The notes beneath the pieces were generated by a model that saw only the letters and a program-made list of their open reading frames with translations, was not told where the DNA came from and ran no database searches. Source: Sulfurimonas indica (GTDB taxonomy: Bacteria; Campylobacterota; Campylobacteria; Campylobacterales; Sulfurimonadaceae). From it: 64,000 bases of DNA. A program made the position numbers and the translations under genes. Positions within the stretch are counted from its first letter, which is position 1, and every line of letters starts with the position of its first letter. The stretch lies in contig NZ_SDID01000014.1 in the NCBI RefSeq assembly GCF_009192995.1, forward strand, positions 1-64,000. Reading direction: 5' to 3'. Of the stretch, positions 52,601 through 62,043 are shown one piece after another.

Positions 52601-54340
52601 ATGTATGATCATGAGTTGATAGTTTTTGGAGCTGCAATCATTTTTTTGATAATGGCTTTTTTTGTAATTCTAAAAATTTCAAAAGAAAAACAGTTAGAGC
52701 ATCAAAAGGCTCTTGAAGATGAGATATATACGTTAAAAGCAAAAATTATAGACCAAGAAAAAATTATAAAATATGCAAAAAACAGTTCACAGAGTCGTTT
52801 GGCATTGGAGCAGATTAAAAAGATTGAATCACTGCAATCAGAGATAAAACGACATAAAAAACGTGTCCAGGACGCAAAAGCAATTGCACAGGAAGCACAT
52901 AACGTAAAATCAGAATTTCTCTCAAACATACGACATGAGATACGCAGTCCGATGAACTCAATCATTGTCTTTGCAGAGCTTTTGGTTCAAGAAAGTCAAA
53001 ACGCAAAACTGCAAAACTATGCGAAAAATATCTACAGTGCAGGTAAAAAGCTTTTGGAAATGCTTGATGATATCATTGAACTCTCACGTGTTGAAAAGGG
53101 TACATTTGTACTTGAAGAAAAACCTGTAGATATCAAAGCACTGATACAAAATATTGTCAGAACACAGAGAGAAGAGGCAAGCCGGAAAGGATTGGAGTTT
53201 ACACTAGACATTGATGAAAAGATTCCAGATTCGTTGATGCTGGATGAGTCAAAAATAGAAGATATTTTTGCCAATCTTATAGAAAATGCAGTTAAGTTCA
53301 CAAACAAAGGTTATGTATGTGTAAAACTTGAAGAAGATGGTAAAGACATTGCCAAAAACTCCATTAACTTTCTTTTAACTGTTGAGGACAGCGGTTCTGG
53401 TATCGCAGATGAAGATAAAGAGAAAATCTTTGAAATCTTTGAAAGTTCCAAAGAAAAAGAGCTAAGGGGAATAGGACTTGGCCTTTCTATAAATAAAAGA
53501 ATGGCTAAACTCATGAATGGAGATATCTTTGTTGAATCTCAAGTCGGTAAAGGGTCAAAATTTATTTTTGCACTTACTGGTGTGGAAGTAGTGCTTTTAA
53601 GTGCTGACTCTAAAGAGTATAATGAAGATATGATCGATTTCTCACTTATCAAACCAAGCGGTGGAACAGTTATGGTGATAGATGAAAATGCAGAGGTGAG
53701 AAGCCTCATTCGTGATTCATTTTTTGAGAGTGCCTTAAAAGTACTCTCATACGACAACCCAAGAGATGCCATAGAAGCTTTGAAGCATAATAAAGTAGAT
53801 ATGATTTTTATTGATATTGACATCTTGACAAGTGATGACAATGCTGTTTCAAAAATCTTAAAAGGTATCAGTGATGCTCCTGTCATCACTTTAACAGAGA
53901 AACAGATACGAGGCATTGGTCTGAAATTTAATGCTGCCAAAATTGCTGGACATTTGAAAAAGCCATTGTCAAAATCTGAGCTTTTTAAAATCTCTTTACA
54001 TGTTCTCAAAGAAGAAGATGAACATGCATATAGTTTAATCTCAGAAGATGAAGAGAGTTTTGAGAATCTTCAAAGATCTCAAGTAGAGCGTTTTTCCCAA
54101 CTTACATCAAAAAATCTGAATCAACTCTATGATAAGGCCCTTAAAACCCACGATCTCGATACCATAAAACTTTTTGCCGAAGAGCTTTTGAGCATAGCAC
54201 TGGACTGTGCTATAGAGGATATGGTCAAGTTTGCCGATAAACTTCTTGTAAAGATCGAACTTTTTGAAATTGATGCTATTAACAATATGATGCAGCAGTA
54301 CAAGCAAAAAGTTTCTCGATTAAAAAATTCTATAGTATAA
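52601..54340 (+). CDS. Hybrid sensor histidine kinase
   Basis: 579 residues. One N-terminal membrane segment, then a coiled-coil-like stretch (residues ~25-95), then the kinase core with phospho-His in SNIRHEIRSPMNSI. NLIENAVKFT, EDSGSGIADED and RGIGLGLSINKRM complete the ATPase domain. A receiver follows with Asp in DMIFIDIDIL. The last ~85 residues form a helical bundle like an Hpt domain but without its His. No periplasmic sensor domain is obvious. It follows the HD-GYP regulator by 2 bp. Confidence 0.88.
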   Translation: MYDHELIVFGAAIIFLIMAFFVILKISKEKQLEHQKALEDEIYTLKAKIIDQEKIIKYAKNSSQSRLALEQIKKIESLQSEIKRHKKRVQDAKAIAQEAHNVKSEFLSNIRHEIRSPMNSIIVFAELLVQESQNAKLQNYAKNIYSAGKKLLEMLDDIIELSRVEKGTFVLEEKPVDIKALIQNIVRTQREEASRKGLEFTLDIDEKIPDSLMLDESKIEDIFANLIENAVKFTNKGYVCVKLEEDGKDIAKNSINFLLTVEDSGSGIADEDKEKIFEIFESSKEKELRGIGLGLSINKRMAKLMNGDIFVESQVGKGSKFIFALTGVEVVLLSADSKEYNEDMIDFSLIKPSGGTVMVIDENAEVRSLIRDSFFESALKVLSYDNPRDAIEALKHNKVDMIFIDIDILTSDDNAVSKILKGISDAPVITLTEKQIRGIGLKFNAAKIAGHLKKPLSKSELFKISLHVLKEEDEHAYSLISEDEESFENLQRSQVERFSQLTSKNLNQLYDKALKTHDLDTIKLFAEELLSIALDCAIEDMVKFADKLLVKIELFEIDAINNMMQQYKQKVSRLKNSIV

Positions 54341-54341
54341 T
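54336..54341 (+). promoter_or_regulatory. Probable -10 box for ppaC
   Basis: TATAAT overlaps the stop of the kinase gene, 25 bp before the ppaC ATG. It may give ppaC a separate promoter. Confidence 0.45.
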
Positions 54342-54366
54342 TCGACAAAAATTACAAAGGCTAAAA

Positions 54367-55293
54367 ATGTCAGTATATGTTTTTGGACACAGAAATCCAG
54401 ATAGTGATTCTATTATTGGTGCAATAGCACTTTCATATCTTAAAAATCAGGTAGAAAATGAAGAGTATATTCCTGTAAAACAGGGAGATATTTCTGCTGA
54501 GACTGCATTTATCTTAGAAAAATTCGGATATGCAGATAAAGAGCCGGCTTTAAAAACTTCTGTAGCAGGTGAGAAGGTTTATCTTGTAGACTCTACTGAC
54601 AAACCACATTTCCAGGATGATATTGATGAAGCAACTATTGTTGGTATTGTTGACCACCATAAACTTGGTGATATCATCACATCTACGCCACTTGAAGCGT
54701 GGATAAGACCAATTGGATCATCAAATACAGTTATTTATGAGATGTACAGATGCTATGGTGTTGACGTGCCAAAAGAGATAGCGGGAATGATGATGCTTGC
54801 AATTTTAAGTGACACTGTTATCTTTAAATCACCAACATGTACAAAAGTAGATACAAAAGCCGTAAAGGAACTAGCTCAAATTGCAGGCATAGAAGATTAT
54901 AAACAACTTGCAATGGAGATGTTCATTGTAAAATCTGCAGTCGATGGTGCATCTGCACGTGATTTAAATACACGTGACTATAAAGAGTTCAATATGAACA
55001 GTACAAAAGTAGGTATCGGTCAGCTTGAGATGGTGGATATCACAGTCTTAGAGCCACGTGAGGATGAACTTTTAGAAGATATGAAAAAGATGAAAGAGGA
55101 GAATGGTCTGCATACTGTTCTTATTCTTTTGACAGATATCATGAAAGAGGGCTCAAAACTCCTTGTAGTATCTGACGATGCAAGCAAAATAGAAGCTGCT
55201 TTTAATGTAAAACTAGAAAATAACAAAGCATGGCTTAAGGGTGTTCTTAGTCGTAAAAAACAGGTCGTTCCTTTCGTTCAGCCACAATTCTAA
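54367..55293 (+). CDS. ppaC: Manganese-dependent inorganic pyrophosphatase (family II)
   Basis: 308 residues. GHRNPDSDSIIGAI near the start, VDSTD, the metal motif VDHHKLGD and the C-terminal SRKKQVVPF are intact; these are the DHH and substrate sites of the family. It splits pyrophosphate and so drives biosynthesis. A hairpin shared with the end of the convergent acyl-CoA ligase gene follows. Confidence 0.95.
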   Translation: MSVYVFGHRNPDSDSIIGAIALSYLKNQVENEEYIPVKQGDISAETAFILEKFGYADKEPALKTSVAGEKVYLVDSTDKPHFQDDIDEATIVGIVDHHKLGDIITSTPLEAWIRPIGSSNTVIYEMYRCYGVDVPKEIAGMMMLAILSDTVIFKSPTCTKVDTKAVKELAQIAGIEDYKQLAMEMFIVKSAVDGASARDLNTRDYKEFNMNSTKVGIGQLEMVDITVLEPREDELLEDMKKMKEENGLHTVLILLTDIMKEGSKLLVVSDDASKIEAAFNVKLENNKAWLKGVLSRKKQVVPFVQPQF

Positions 55294-55299
55294 AAGATT

Positions 55300-55328
55300 A
55301 AACGCTACTCAGTATAGAGGTAGCGTTT
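55300..55328. terminator. Hairpin between ppaC and the acyl-CoA ligase gene
   Basis: AAACGCTAC (55300-55308) and GTAGCGTTT (55320-55328) form a perfect 9-bp stem with an 11-nt loop. T-rich sequence follows on the plus side. It overlaps the end of the convergent ligase gene and could stop transcription from both sides. Confidence 0.6.
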
Positions 55329-56969
55329 GATTTTCTTCGTTGGAGTCTTTACAAAAGGCTCGATTTGTTCTATGAACTTTGTTATCTTTGAAAAAGATGC
55401 AAGTTGTGCGTTTACTTCCTTTCGCATATCTTCTAGAAGTTTGTCTATCTTCTCTTTTACTTCACTGTCCGGTGTATTATCCGCTTTAAAGAGTTTGTCT
55501 ATGAGCTCATAATCCAAGTGAATTCTAGCTACAAGTTTACCCTCTTTTTCCATTACAAGTGAGTCAAGAACTGTCTCATTTTGATTGATAATGGCTTCTA
55601 TCTGTTCAGGATAGATGTTCTCTCCACCAGAGCCGATGATGACATTTTTACTTCTTCCGCTTATGAACAGATAACCGTCTTCATCAAGATAACCAAGATC
55701 TCCTGTTTTAAACCACTCTCCATCCATTACCTCTTTTGTTTGCTCTTCATCTTTGTAATATCCCAGCATTACACTTGGAGATTTGACATAGATTTCGCCT
55801 TCACCATTGTTTGGATTTGGTTCATGGATTTCAACTTCCACTCCAACCATAGGGAGGCCAGTTGAGCCGATTTTTGGGGTATGGTCGAGTCGTGTACCTG
55901 CAATAAGTGGAGATGTTTCTGTCAGTCCATATCCTATAATGTATGGAAAATCCGCTTCTGCAAGGAATTTCTCAACAAAAGGAGAGAGTGCGGCTCCACC
56001 AATTCCTAAAAACCGAAGCTTTCCGCCAAATGTTTCTATCAGCTTTTTCCCTGCAATTTTGTTGAGTTTTTTTCTTACAAACGGGATGTTATAAAGAAAT
56101 CTCATAGGAGCTGAGCTTGTAAACTTTGGCAGTACCTTGTTTTTGTAAATCTTCTCGATGATAAGTGGAACTGAGAGCATCATAGTCGGTTGTACAACAC
56201 TAAAAGCTTTGATGAGTACATTTGGTGTTGGTGTTTTATCAATGTAGACAACATCTGCTCCGTGAAGTATAGGTACTATCATCCCAACAGTACACTCAAG
56301 AGTATGTGCAAGTGGTAAGATAGATAAAAAAGTGTCTTCTGGAGTAATGTTTATATTCTTGTAAGCACTCATGGCATTTGTAACGAGATTTTTATGTGAG
56401 AGCATAACACCTTTTGAGTGTCCTGTAGTTCCTGAAGTGTAAAGCAGTGCCGCCATATCATCTTCTGCAGGCTTTGGCAGCTCTTTAGAAGCTATACGTT
56501 GTTTGAGTTTGGACATATAGCTGTGGTTGGTTAACTCATCTACAAGTGTTAAATCATCAAGCTTGATAACAAACTTCATATTTGAGTCTTCAAGCTCTTC
56601 TATGGTTTGCAGATGTTTGTTGGAGACAAAAACAGCTTTTGCTTCTGAGTGACGAATGATATGCTGTACATCAGATGGATGAAAATCCGGTAAAATAGGG
56701 ACTATAATCCCGCCAAAATAGGTAACACTAAAGTAGGCTATGGCCCAATTTGGCATATTTTCACTCAGTAGTGCTACTTTGTCACCTTTTCTTATACCAT
56801 TGTCTTTTAGAATCTTTATCATATTGAAGATATTTTCATAAAGTTCTTTATAGCTCATAGGTTCTTGACCTACTTTAGAGAGAACATCTCTTTCTCCATA
56901 GAGTTTGACAGAACGGTTTAACAGTGCCGGAAGTGTAAAGTTTTCTAAGTTTTCATATGGATATAGCAT
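55305..56969 (-). CDS. Long-chain acyl-CoA ligase (AMP-forming)
   Basis: About 554 residues from ATG 56969, with AAGAAGAGA upstream; a further in-frame extension to 57023 has no ribosome site and no family support. YTSGTTGHSKGVMLSHKNL (AMP motif), IGYGLTETSPLI, GEWFKTGDLGYLDEDG and SGRSKNVIIGSGGENIYPEQIE are conserved. It activates fatty acids for lipid synthesis or uptake. The substrate length is inferred from similarity to FadD-type enzymes. Confidence 0.88.
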   Translation of the reverse strand: MLYPYENLENFTLPALLNRSVKLYGERDVLSKVGQEPMSYKELYENIFNMIKILKDNGIRKGDKVALLSENMPNWAIAYFSVTYFGGIIVPILPDFHPSDVQHIIRHSEAKAVFVSNKHLQTIEELEDSNMKFVIKLDDLTLVDELTNHSYMSKLKQRIASKELPKPAEDDMAALLYTSGTTGHSKGVMLSHKNLVTNAMSAYKNINITPEDTFLSILPLAHTLECTVGMIVPILHGADVVYIDKTPTPNVLIKAFSVVQPTMMLSVPLIIEKIYKNKVLPKFTSSAPMRFLYNIPFVRKKLNKIAGKKLIETFGGKLRFLGIGGAALSPFVEKFLAEADFPYIIGYGLTETSPLIAGTRLDHTPKIGSTGLPMVGVEVEIHEPNPNNGEGEIYVKSPSVMLGYYKDEEQTKEVMDGEWFKTGDLGYLDEDGYLFISGRSKNVIIGSGGENIYPEQIEAIINQNETVLDSLVMEKEGKLVARIHLDYELIDKLFKADNTPDSEVKEKIDKLLEDMRKEVNAQLASFSKITKFIEQIEPFVKTPTKKIKRYLYTE

Positions 56970-57035
56970 ATATAATCTCTTCTTGTATATAAATTTAGTA
57001 TTATTATACATAAAATATTCCAATCAGGCATAACA

Positions 57036-58811
57036 ATGAGCAGACGACACAAAAGCAAACAGCCAAAACGTAATACCGTAACATTTACAGCTAAAGATTT
57101 TCTTCCAACAACACGCGCAGAGATGGATGCGCGTGGATGGGATTATTGTGATGTGATTTTAGTAAGTGGTGATGCTTACATAGACTCTCCATTTATCGGT
57201 GTTTCAATGGTTGGTCGTATGCTTGAGAGAATGGGATATAAGGTCGGTATGATAGGTCAGCCGGATATTGATTCACCTGATGATATTATGCGTCTTGGAG
57301 AGCCACGTCTTTACTGGGGTGTTAGTGGTGGTAGTGTTGACTCTATGGTGTCAAACTATACAGCCACAAAGAAGTTTAGAAATTCAGATGACTATACTCC
57401 GGGTGGAAAAAACAACAAACGCCCAGACAGAGCAGTCCTTGTCTATACAAACTTAATTCGTCGCTATTTTAAAAATACAGTGCCGATTGTCCTTGGCGGT
57501 ATTGAAGCTTCACTTCGTCGTGTGAGTCACTATGATTACTGGTCAAATAAACTCAAAAAACCCATACTTTTTGACTCTAAAGCTGATGTGATGATCTATG
57601 GAATGGGTGAGATTGCCTTAGAACAACTTACAAAGGCCATAGAGGATAAACGTGATTATCGTGATATTCGAGGAATATGCTATATCTCTAAAGAGCCTGT
57701 ATATGAGTATATTCAACTGCCAAGTCATCAAGAGTGTTTGGATGATAAAGAGAAGTATATCGATCTTTTCGATGCTTTTTATGACAATAATGACCCAATC
57801 TCAGCCAATGGACTCTGTCAGCCTGTAGATACACGCTACCTGATTCAAAACCCTCCATGTGATTATCTCAATGAAGATGAGATGGATGCCAATTCAAAGC
57901 TTCCTTTTACAAGAGAGTTGCATCCCTACTATGCTAAAGATGGCAAAGTGAAGTGTCTGGAGACGATTAAATTTTCCATCATGACACACCATGGATGCTG
58001 GGGAGAGTGTAACTTCTGTGCTATTGGTGTGCATCAAGGCAGAACTATTCGTACAAGAAGTGAGAAAAACATCCTCGAAGAGGCAAAAGAGTTTAACAAG
58101 TACAAAGATTACAAGGGAATTATCAGTGATGTTGGCGGACCTACGGCAAATATGTATGGGTATGAGTGCGGTAAAAAGCTAAAACTCGGTACCTGTGACC
58201 ATCAACGCTGTGTCGATGCAAATCATCTCTGTAAAACAATGAAGATAGACCACTCAAGAAACATCAACCTTTTACGTCAAGTACGTCAGGTTGAAGGTGT
58301 AAGAAAAGCCTTTGTAGCAAGTGGCGTGAGATATGACTTCATTACAGAAGATAAGCAGCACGGATATACTTACCTTAAAGAGATGGTCAAACACCATATC
58401 TCCGGACAGATGAAAGTAGCTCCGGAACATACACAGCAACATGTACTTGAACTGATGGGAAAACCTGGTAAGCAGACACTGATAGATTTTAAAAAGATGT
58501 ATGACAAACTCAATGCAGAAGAGGGTAAAAAACAGTTCTTGACCTACTATCTTATAGCTGCACACCCCGGATGTACCGAGAGTGATATGCATGAACTGAA
58601 ACGCTTTACAAGTGAAGAGCTACAGATGAATCCCGAACAGGCACAAGTCTTTACACCAACACCATCAACATACTCAGCAGTCATGTACTACACAGAGATG
58701 GACCCAAAAACTCGTAAGAAGATCTTTGTAGAAAAAGATACAAAGAGTAAAGAGAAACAAAAGCAGATAGTTGTGAAAAAAGACAACTTTTGCTCAGGGT
58801 TTGCTTCTTAA
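57036..58811 (+). CDS. YgiQ-family radical SAM protein
   Basis: 591 residues. FLPTTRAEMDARGWDYCDVILVSGDAYIDSPFIG at the start and the SAM cluster CWGECNFCAIGVHQGR near 315-325 are typical of YgiQ. A vitamin-B12-binding-like N-terminal part is followed by the radical SAM barrel. The reaction is not known. Its stop overlaps the convergent methyltransferase gene by 4 bp. Confidence 0.92.
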   Translation: MSRRHKSKQPKRNTVTFTAKDFLPTTRAEMDARGWDYCDVILVSGDAYIDSPFIGVSMVGRMLERMGYKVGMIGQPDIDSPDDIMRLGEPRLYWGVSGGSVDSMVSNYTATKKFRNSDDYTPGGKNNKRPDRAVLVYTNLIRRYFKNTVPIVLGGIEASLRRVSHYDYWSNKLKKPILFDSKADVMIYGMGEIALEQLTKAIEDKRDYRDIRGICYISKEPVYEYIQLPSHQECLDDKEKYIDLFDAFYDNNDPISANGLCQPVDTRYLIQNPPCDYLNEDEMDANSKLPFTRELHPYYAKDGKVKCLETIKFSIMTHHGCWGECNFCAIGVHQGRTIRTRSEKNILEEAKEFNKYKDYKGIISDVGGPTANMYGYECGKKLKLGTCDHQRCVDANHLCKTMKIDHSRNINLLRQVRQVEGVRKAFVASGVRYDFITEDKQHGYTYLKEMVKHHISGQMKVAPEHTQQHVLELMGKPGKQTLIDFKKMYDKLNAEEGKKQFLTYYLIAAHPGCTESDMHELKRFTSEELQMNPEQAQVFTPTPSTYSAVMYYTEMDPKTRKKIFVEKDTKSKEKQKQIVVKKDNFCSGFAS

Positions 58812-59746
58812 TCTTTTAGAATCGAAGTAGCAGTTACAAAGATATAATCTTTTCCCGTAATAGTTACTCGAAACTTTTTTTGTTGCAGATATTTTTTTGC
58901 AAAGTTGACATCTTTGTAAAGATTGGACATTTCACTGAAGTTATAATTTTTCATCTTTGCACCGTAAATCATCTCTCCATCTATCCAGCGGCAGTTTGGC
59001 CATGCTAGTATCATAGCACCCCTTTTTGAGAGTTGGTTTTGAACGATGGACATAAGGAGTTTATTGTACTCTAAGTTAGAACTTTGCAGTGTTCCTATGC
59101 TTATAATTAGGTCAAACTCTCCCAAGTTGAGTTCTTTTAAGTGGTTTATATCAGCACACAGCAGTTCTATATTGTCATCTTTTTCAAATTTCTCTTTTGC
59201 TGCTTCAATAGCTGAAGCACAGTAGTCTATACCTACAAGTTCCAACTCTGAGAAATTTTTTGCCATCTCTTTGATTATTTCAAACTCATCACCGCTGTTG
59301 ATACCAAGATTTAAAATACGTCTATGTGAGGAGAGTTTGACATTTTGCAAAGCTTGCGTGAAGTAATGAAGAAATCCTGCTTCTTCGTTTTTATAGATTT
59401 GTGAGAATATAGATTCTGTGCCATATTTATCTTCTTTGTCCGCATTGCTTGCATGAAAGCTGTCTTGTGTAAGTTTTTCATATCTCATAAGGATGAAGTT
59501 TTCATCTACAGGCTTTGGTGTGAGCATTCTACAACCAAGAGCATGTGCCAAATCAATCCAACTTTTATATCCTCTGTAGATAACATCTTCATCAGCTATT
59601 TTTATATGTGTACCATTGTATGTAGAAGTTGTAATATCTGGATTGACAACTACAAACTCTATGATCTCTTTCGGTTTTTTGCAGTTAAGGACTTTTGTTA
59701 ATGTTTCTATTATTTCAAATAAATGTAAGGTGTGTAATTTCATCAT
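58808..59746 (-). CDS. Class I SAM-dependent methyltransferase
   Basis: 312 residues. An N-terminal ~130-residue part is of unknown type; the catalytic part has ILNLGINSGDEFEIIKEM, ELVGIDYCASAIEAAKEKF, LCADINHL and FDLIISIGTLQSS. The glycine motif is LNLGINSG, a mild variant. The acceptor is unknown. It converges with the YgiQ gene and diverges from the GGDEF-EAL gene. Confidence 0.82.
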   Translation of the reverse strand: MMKLHTLHLFEIIETLTKVLNCKKPKEIIEFVVVNPDITTSTYNGTHIKIADEDVIYRGYKSWIDLAHALGCRMLTPKPVDENFILMRYEKLTQDSFHASNADKEDKYGTESIFSQIYKNEEAGFLHYFTQALQNVKLSSHRRILNLGINSGDEFEIIKEMAKNFSELELVGIDYCASAIEAAKEKFEKDDNIELLCADINHLKELNLGEFDLIISIGTLQSSNLEYNKLLMSIVQNQLSKRGAMILAWPNCRWIDGEMIYGAKMKNYNFSEMSNLYKDVNFAKKYLQQKKFRVTITGKDYIFVTATSILKD

Positions 59747-59796
59747 ACTATTCCAACTTGCAAGAATTATTCCACAATTTTGTGATGAAAATGTGA

Positions 59797-59802
59797 TATA
59801 AT
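59797..59802 (+). promoter_or_regulatory. Extended -10 promoter for the GGDEF-EAL gene
   Basis: TGA TATAAT (TG at 59794-59795) lies 35 bp before ATG 59837. Confidence 0.55.
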
Positions 59803-59836
59803 TATTACAAATTCAAATAGTTGTAAATGAGAAGAG

Positions 59837-61693
59837 ATGAATAATAATATAAGTTTTTATAAATTTATGTACAGACAAGTTGCCATGGCTTTGGCTTTGA
59901 CGCTTGGTACTTCACCTGGTTATATATTGATGGGTTATCTTTACAGTTCTTTATATGTGGAGATTATGTGGTACATAATTGTGCTTTGTATCTCATGGTG
60001 GGGTTATTATCTTTATAGACTCTTTTCAAATGATATGACCATAGAAGAAAAAGAGAGTTGGCTTACGGAAGTACGTATATTTATGTTCGTTTATTTTTCG
60101 CTTTGGACATTGATGTTTGTTTATTATGTTTTTAAAGACAATATCAATCTTCACTATATAGCCATTGCAACACAACTAGGAAGTTCAGTTGTTGCTTCGA
60201 CTATTTTAGCTTCACAAAAAAAGCTTGTGATCTCAACCGTTGTAGCCTTGATGTTACCGATCACCATTTATTTTATAGCTGTTGGTGAAGTGTACAGTTA
60301 TCTTTTAGCCTTTTTTACACTTGTTTTGGCCATTGTCTTACTGTATGCTGCAAAAAATACACATGATTATCTTATAAAGAGTCGTTTTCAAGCCTATCAT
60401 GACTATTTGACAGGGCTTGGAAATAGACGCTATTTTATAGAGATGCTTGAGAGCTCGAGCAAACAAAATGCTAATAAGTATACATATCTGTTATTAATTG
60501 ATTTAGATTATTTCAAAATTATCAATGATACCTTGGGGCATGATGTTGGTGATGAACTTCTTAAAGAAGTTGCTCATAGGATGGAGAATCTAGCCGTAGA
60601 ATATGGCAATATCACAGCGAGACTTGGTGGTGATGAGTTCTGTGTTCTTGGAAAGTGCAGTTTTGATACTGAAGAAGCATGTCGTAAAGATGCGGAAGAA
60701 TTTTCTACTAAATTGCTTGATGCAATTAAGCAGAGCTATTGTATTGACGGCAGTAGTCTTTATATCAGTGCAAGTATTGGTGTAAGTATTATCAATAACC
60801 CAAAACTACAGGCGAATGAGTTTTTAAAAGAGGCAGATATCGCTATGTATGAAGCAAAACATAGAGGGAGAGATGGCATTATAGTCTTTAATGATGCGCT
60901 TAGCAAGCTTGTTGAAGAGAAGCTTGATATTGAAAGACATCTGCATTTTGCTTTAAAAAATCAAGAGATAGACCTGCTCTATCAGCCACAGGTCGATGTG
61001 AAGGGCAGAATAATCGGGTGTGAGGTACTTGTTCGTTGGGAGAGTAGTGACTTAGGCACTATCTCTCCAGAGGTTTTTATACCGATAGCTGAGAGCAATG
61101 GCTATATCATTGAACTTGGTGATTACATTCTTGAAGATACACTCCGAACACTTGCAAAATGGACACAGGCAGGGGTACGTTTGCAACAGATATCTATCAA
61201 TGTAAGTATGCGTCAACTCTTACATAAAGATTTTGTACCGCGTGTTTTTGAACTCTTTAAAAAGTACAGTGTGGCGAATTTTGATACAAGGATCATTTTT
61301 GAGATCACAGAGACAAGTACCTATGATGATACAAAAAAACTTATTCATATTATTAACAGACTCAGACATGTGCATGTTTATTTCTCCATAGATGATTTTG
61401 GAACAGGATACTCCTCTTTGAGTTATTTACGTGACATTCCAATAGATGAACTCAAAATTGATAAATCTTTTATCTCAGAACTCTCTAATGTACAGCAAGC
61501 ATCTTTGGTAAAGTCCATTATAGACATTTCACAAAACCTTAATCTGACAATTGTTGCTGAAGGAGTGGAAGAAGAGTATCAAAAAGAGTTCCTTGCAGAA
61601 CTGAATTGTGATATTTTCCAAGGGTATCTTTTCTCAAAACCACTCAAAAAAGAGCATTTTGAAGAGTATTATAAAATGAAAAATTATCTCTAG
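59837..61693 (+). CDS. GGDEF-EAL cyclic di-GMP turnover protein
   Basis: 618 residues. About six membrane segments in the first ~185 residues form a sensor of unknown type. The GGDEF domain has LTGLGNRRYF and ARLGGDEFCVLG, without an RxxD inhibitory site just before it. The EAL domain has CEVLVRWE (EVL in place of EAL), DDFGTGYSSLSYL, ELKIDKSFI and AEGVEEE. Both halves look able to bind substrate. It works in the same network as the HD-GYP protein upstream. Confidence 0.92.
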   Translation: MNNNISFYKFMYRQVAMALALTLGTSPGYILMGYLYSSLYVEIMWYIIVLCISWWGYYLYRLFSNDMTIEEKESWLTEVRIFMFVYFSLWTLMFVYYVFKDNINLHYIAIATQLGSSVVASTILASQKKLVISTVVALMLPITIYFIAVGEVYSYLLAFFTLVLAIVLLYAAKNTHDYLIKSRFQAYHDYLTGLGNRRYFIEMLESSSKQNANKYTYLLLIDLDYFKIINDTLGHDVGDELLKEVAHRMENLAVEYGNITARLGGDEFCVLGKCSFDTEEACRKDAEEFSTKLLDAIKQSYCIDGSSLYISASIGVSIINNPKLQANEFLKEADIAMYEAKHRGRDGIIVFNDALSKLVEEKLDIERHLHFALKNQEIDLLYQPQVDVKGRIIGCEVLVRWESSDLGTISPEVFIPIAESNGYIIELGDYILEDTLRTLAKWTQAGVRLQQISINVSMRQLLHKDFVPRVFELFKKYSVANFDTRIIFEITETSTYDDTKKLIHIINRLRHVHVYFSIDDFGTGYSSLSYLRDIPIDELKIDKSFISELSNVQQASLVKSIIDISQNLNLTIVAEGVEEEYQKEFLAELNCDIFQGYLFSKPLKKEHFEEYYKMKNYL

Positions 61694-61794
61694 AAGAACT
61701 TTAGCGCAAAAAATGTTCCAACTTTTTTACTTTATTAGATTTCTTTTAGTTTAATTACTCTACAATAACTAAAAATTATTTGGAAACTCAAAGA

Positions 61795-62043
61795 ATGCGA
61801 ATAGATAAATTTTTAAACTCTGTAAATATTACAAAACGACGCTCAGTTGCACAGGATATGCTTGCAAATGGCGTTGTAGAGATAAACGGTGTAGTGGTAA
61901 AACCGAGTAAAAATGTCGAGGTTGGGAGTGTCATAACCATCAACTATCTCAAAGAGCCAAAAAAGTATGAAGTACTGCAGATTCCTACAACAAAATCAAC
62001 ACCAAAATCACTCCAGCATGAGTATATCAAGGAGATTTCATAA
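61795..62043 (+). CDS. S4-domain RNA-binding protein
   Basis: About 82 residues from ATG 61795; a TTG at 61780 would add five. The S4 fold MRIDKFLNSVNITKRRSVAQDMLANGVVEINGVVVKPSKNVEVGSVI fills most of it, like the Hsp15/RqcP group that acts on stalled ribosomes or tRNA. It overlaps the start of trpD by one base. Confidence 0.88.
   Translation: MRIDKFLNSVNITKRRSVAQDMLANGVVEINGVVVKPSKNVEVGSVITINYLKEPKKYEVLQIPTTKSTPKSLQHEYIKEIS

Noticed and set aside
56970-57023. N-terminal extension of the acyl-CoA ligase
   Set aside because: No ribosome site and no family similarity; ATG 56969 has AAGAAGAGA upstream.
61020-61050. Inactive EAL domain because of EVL in place of EAL
   Set aside because: EVL is a known active variant, and the DDFGTGYSS, K and E motifs are intact.
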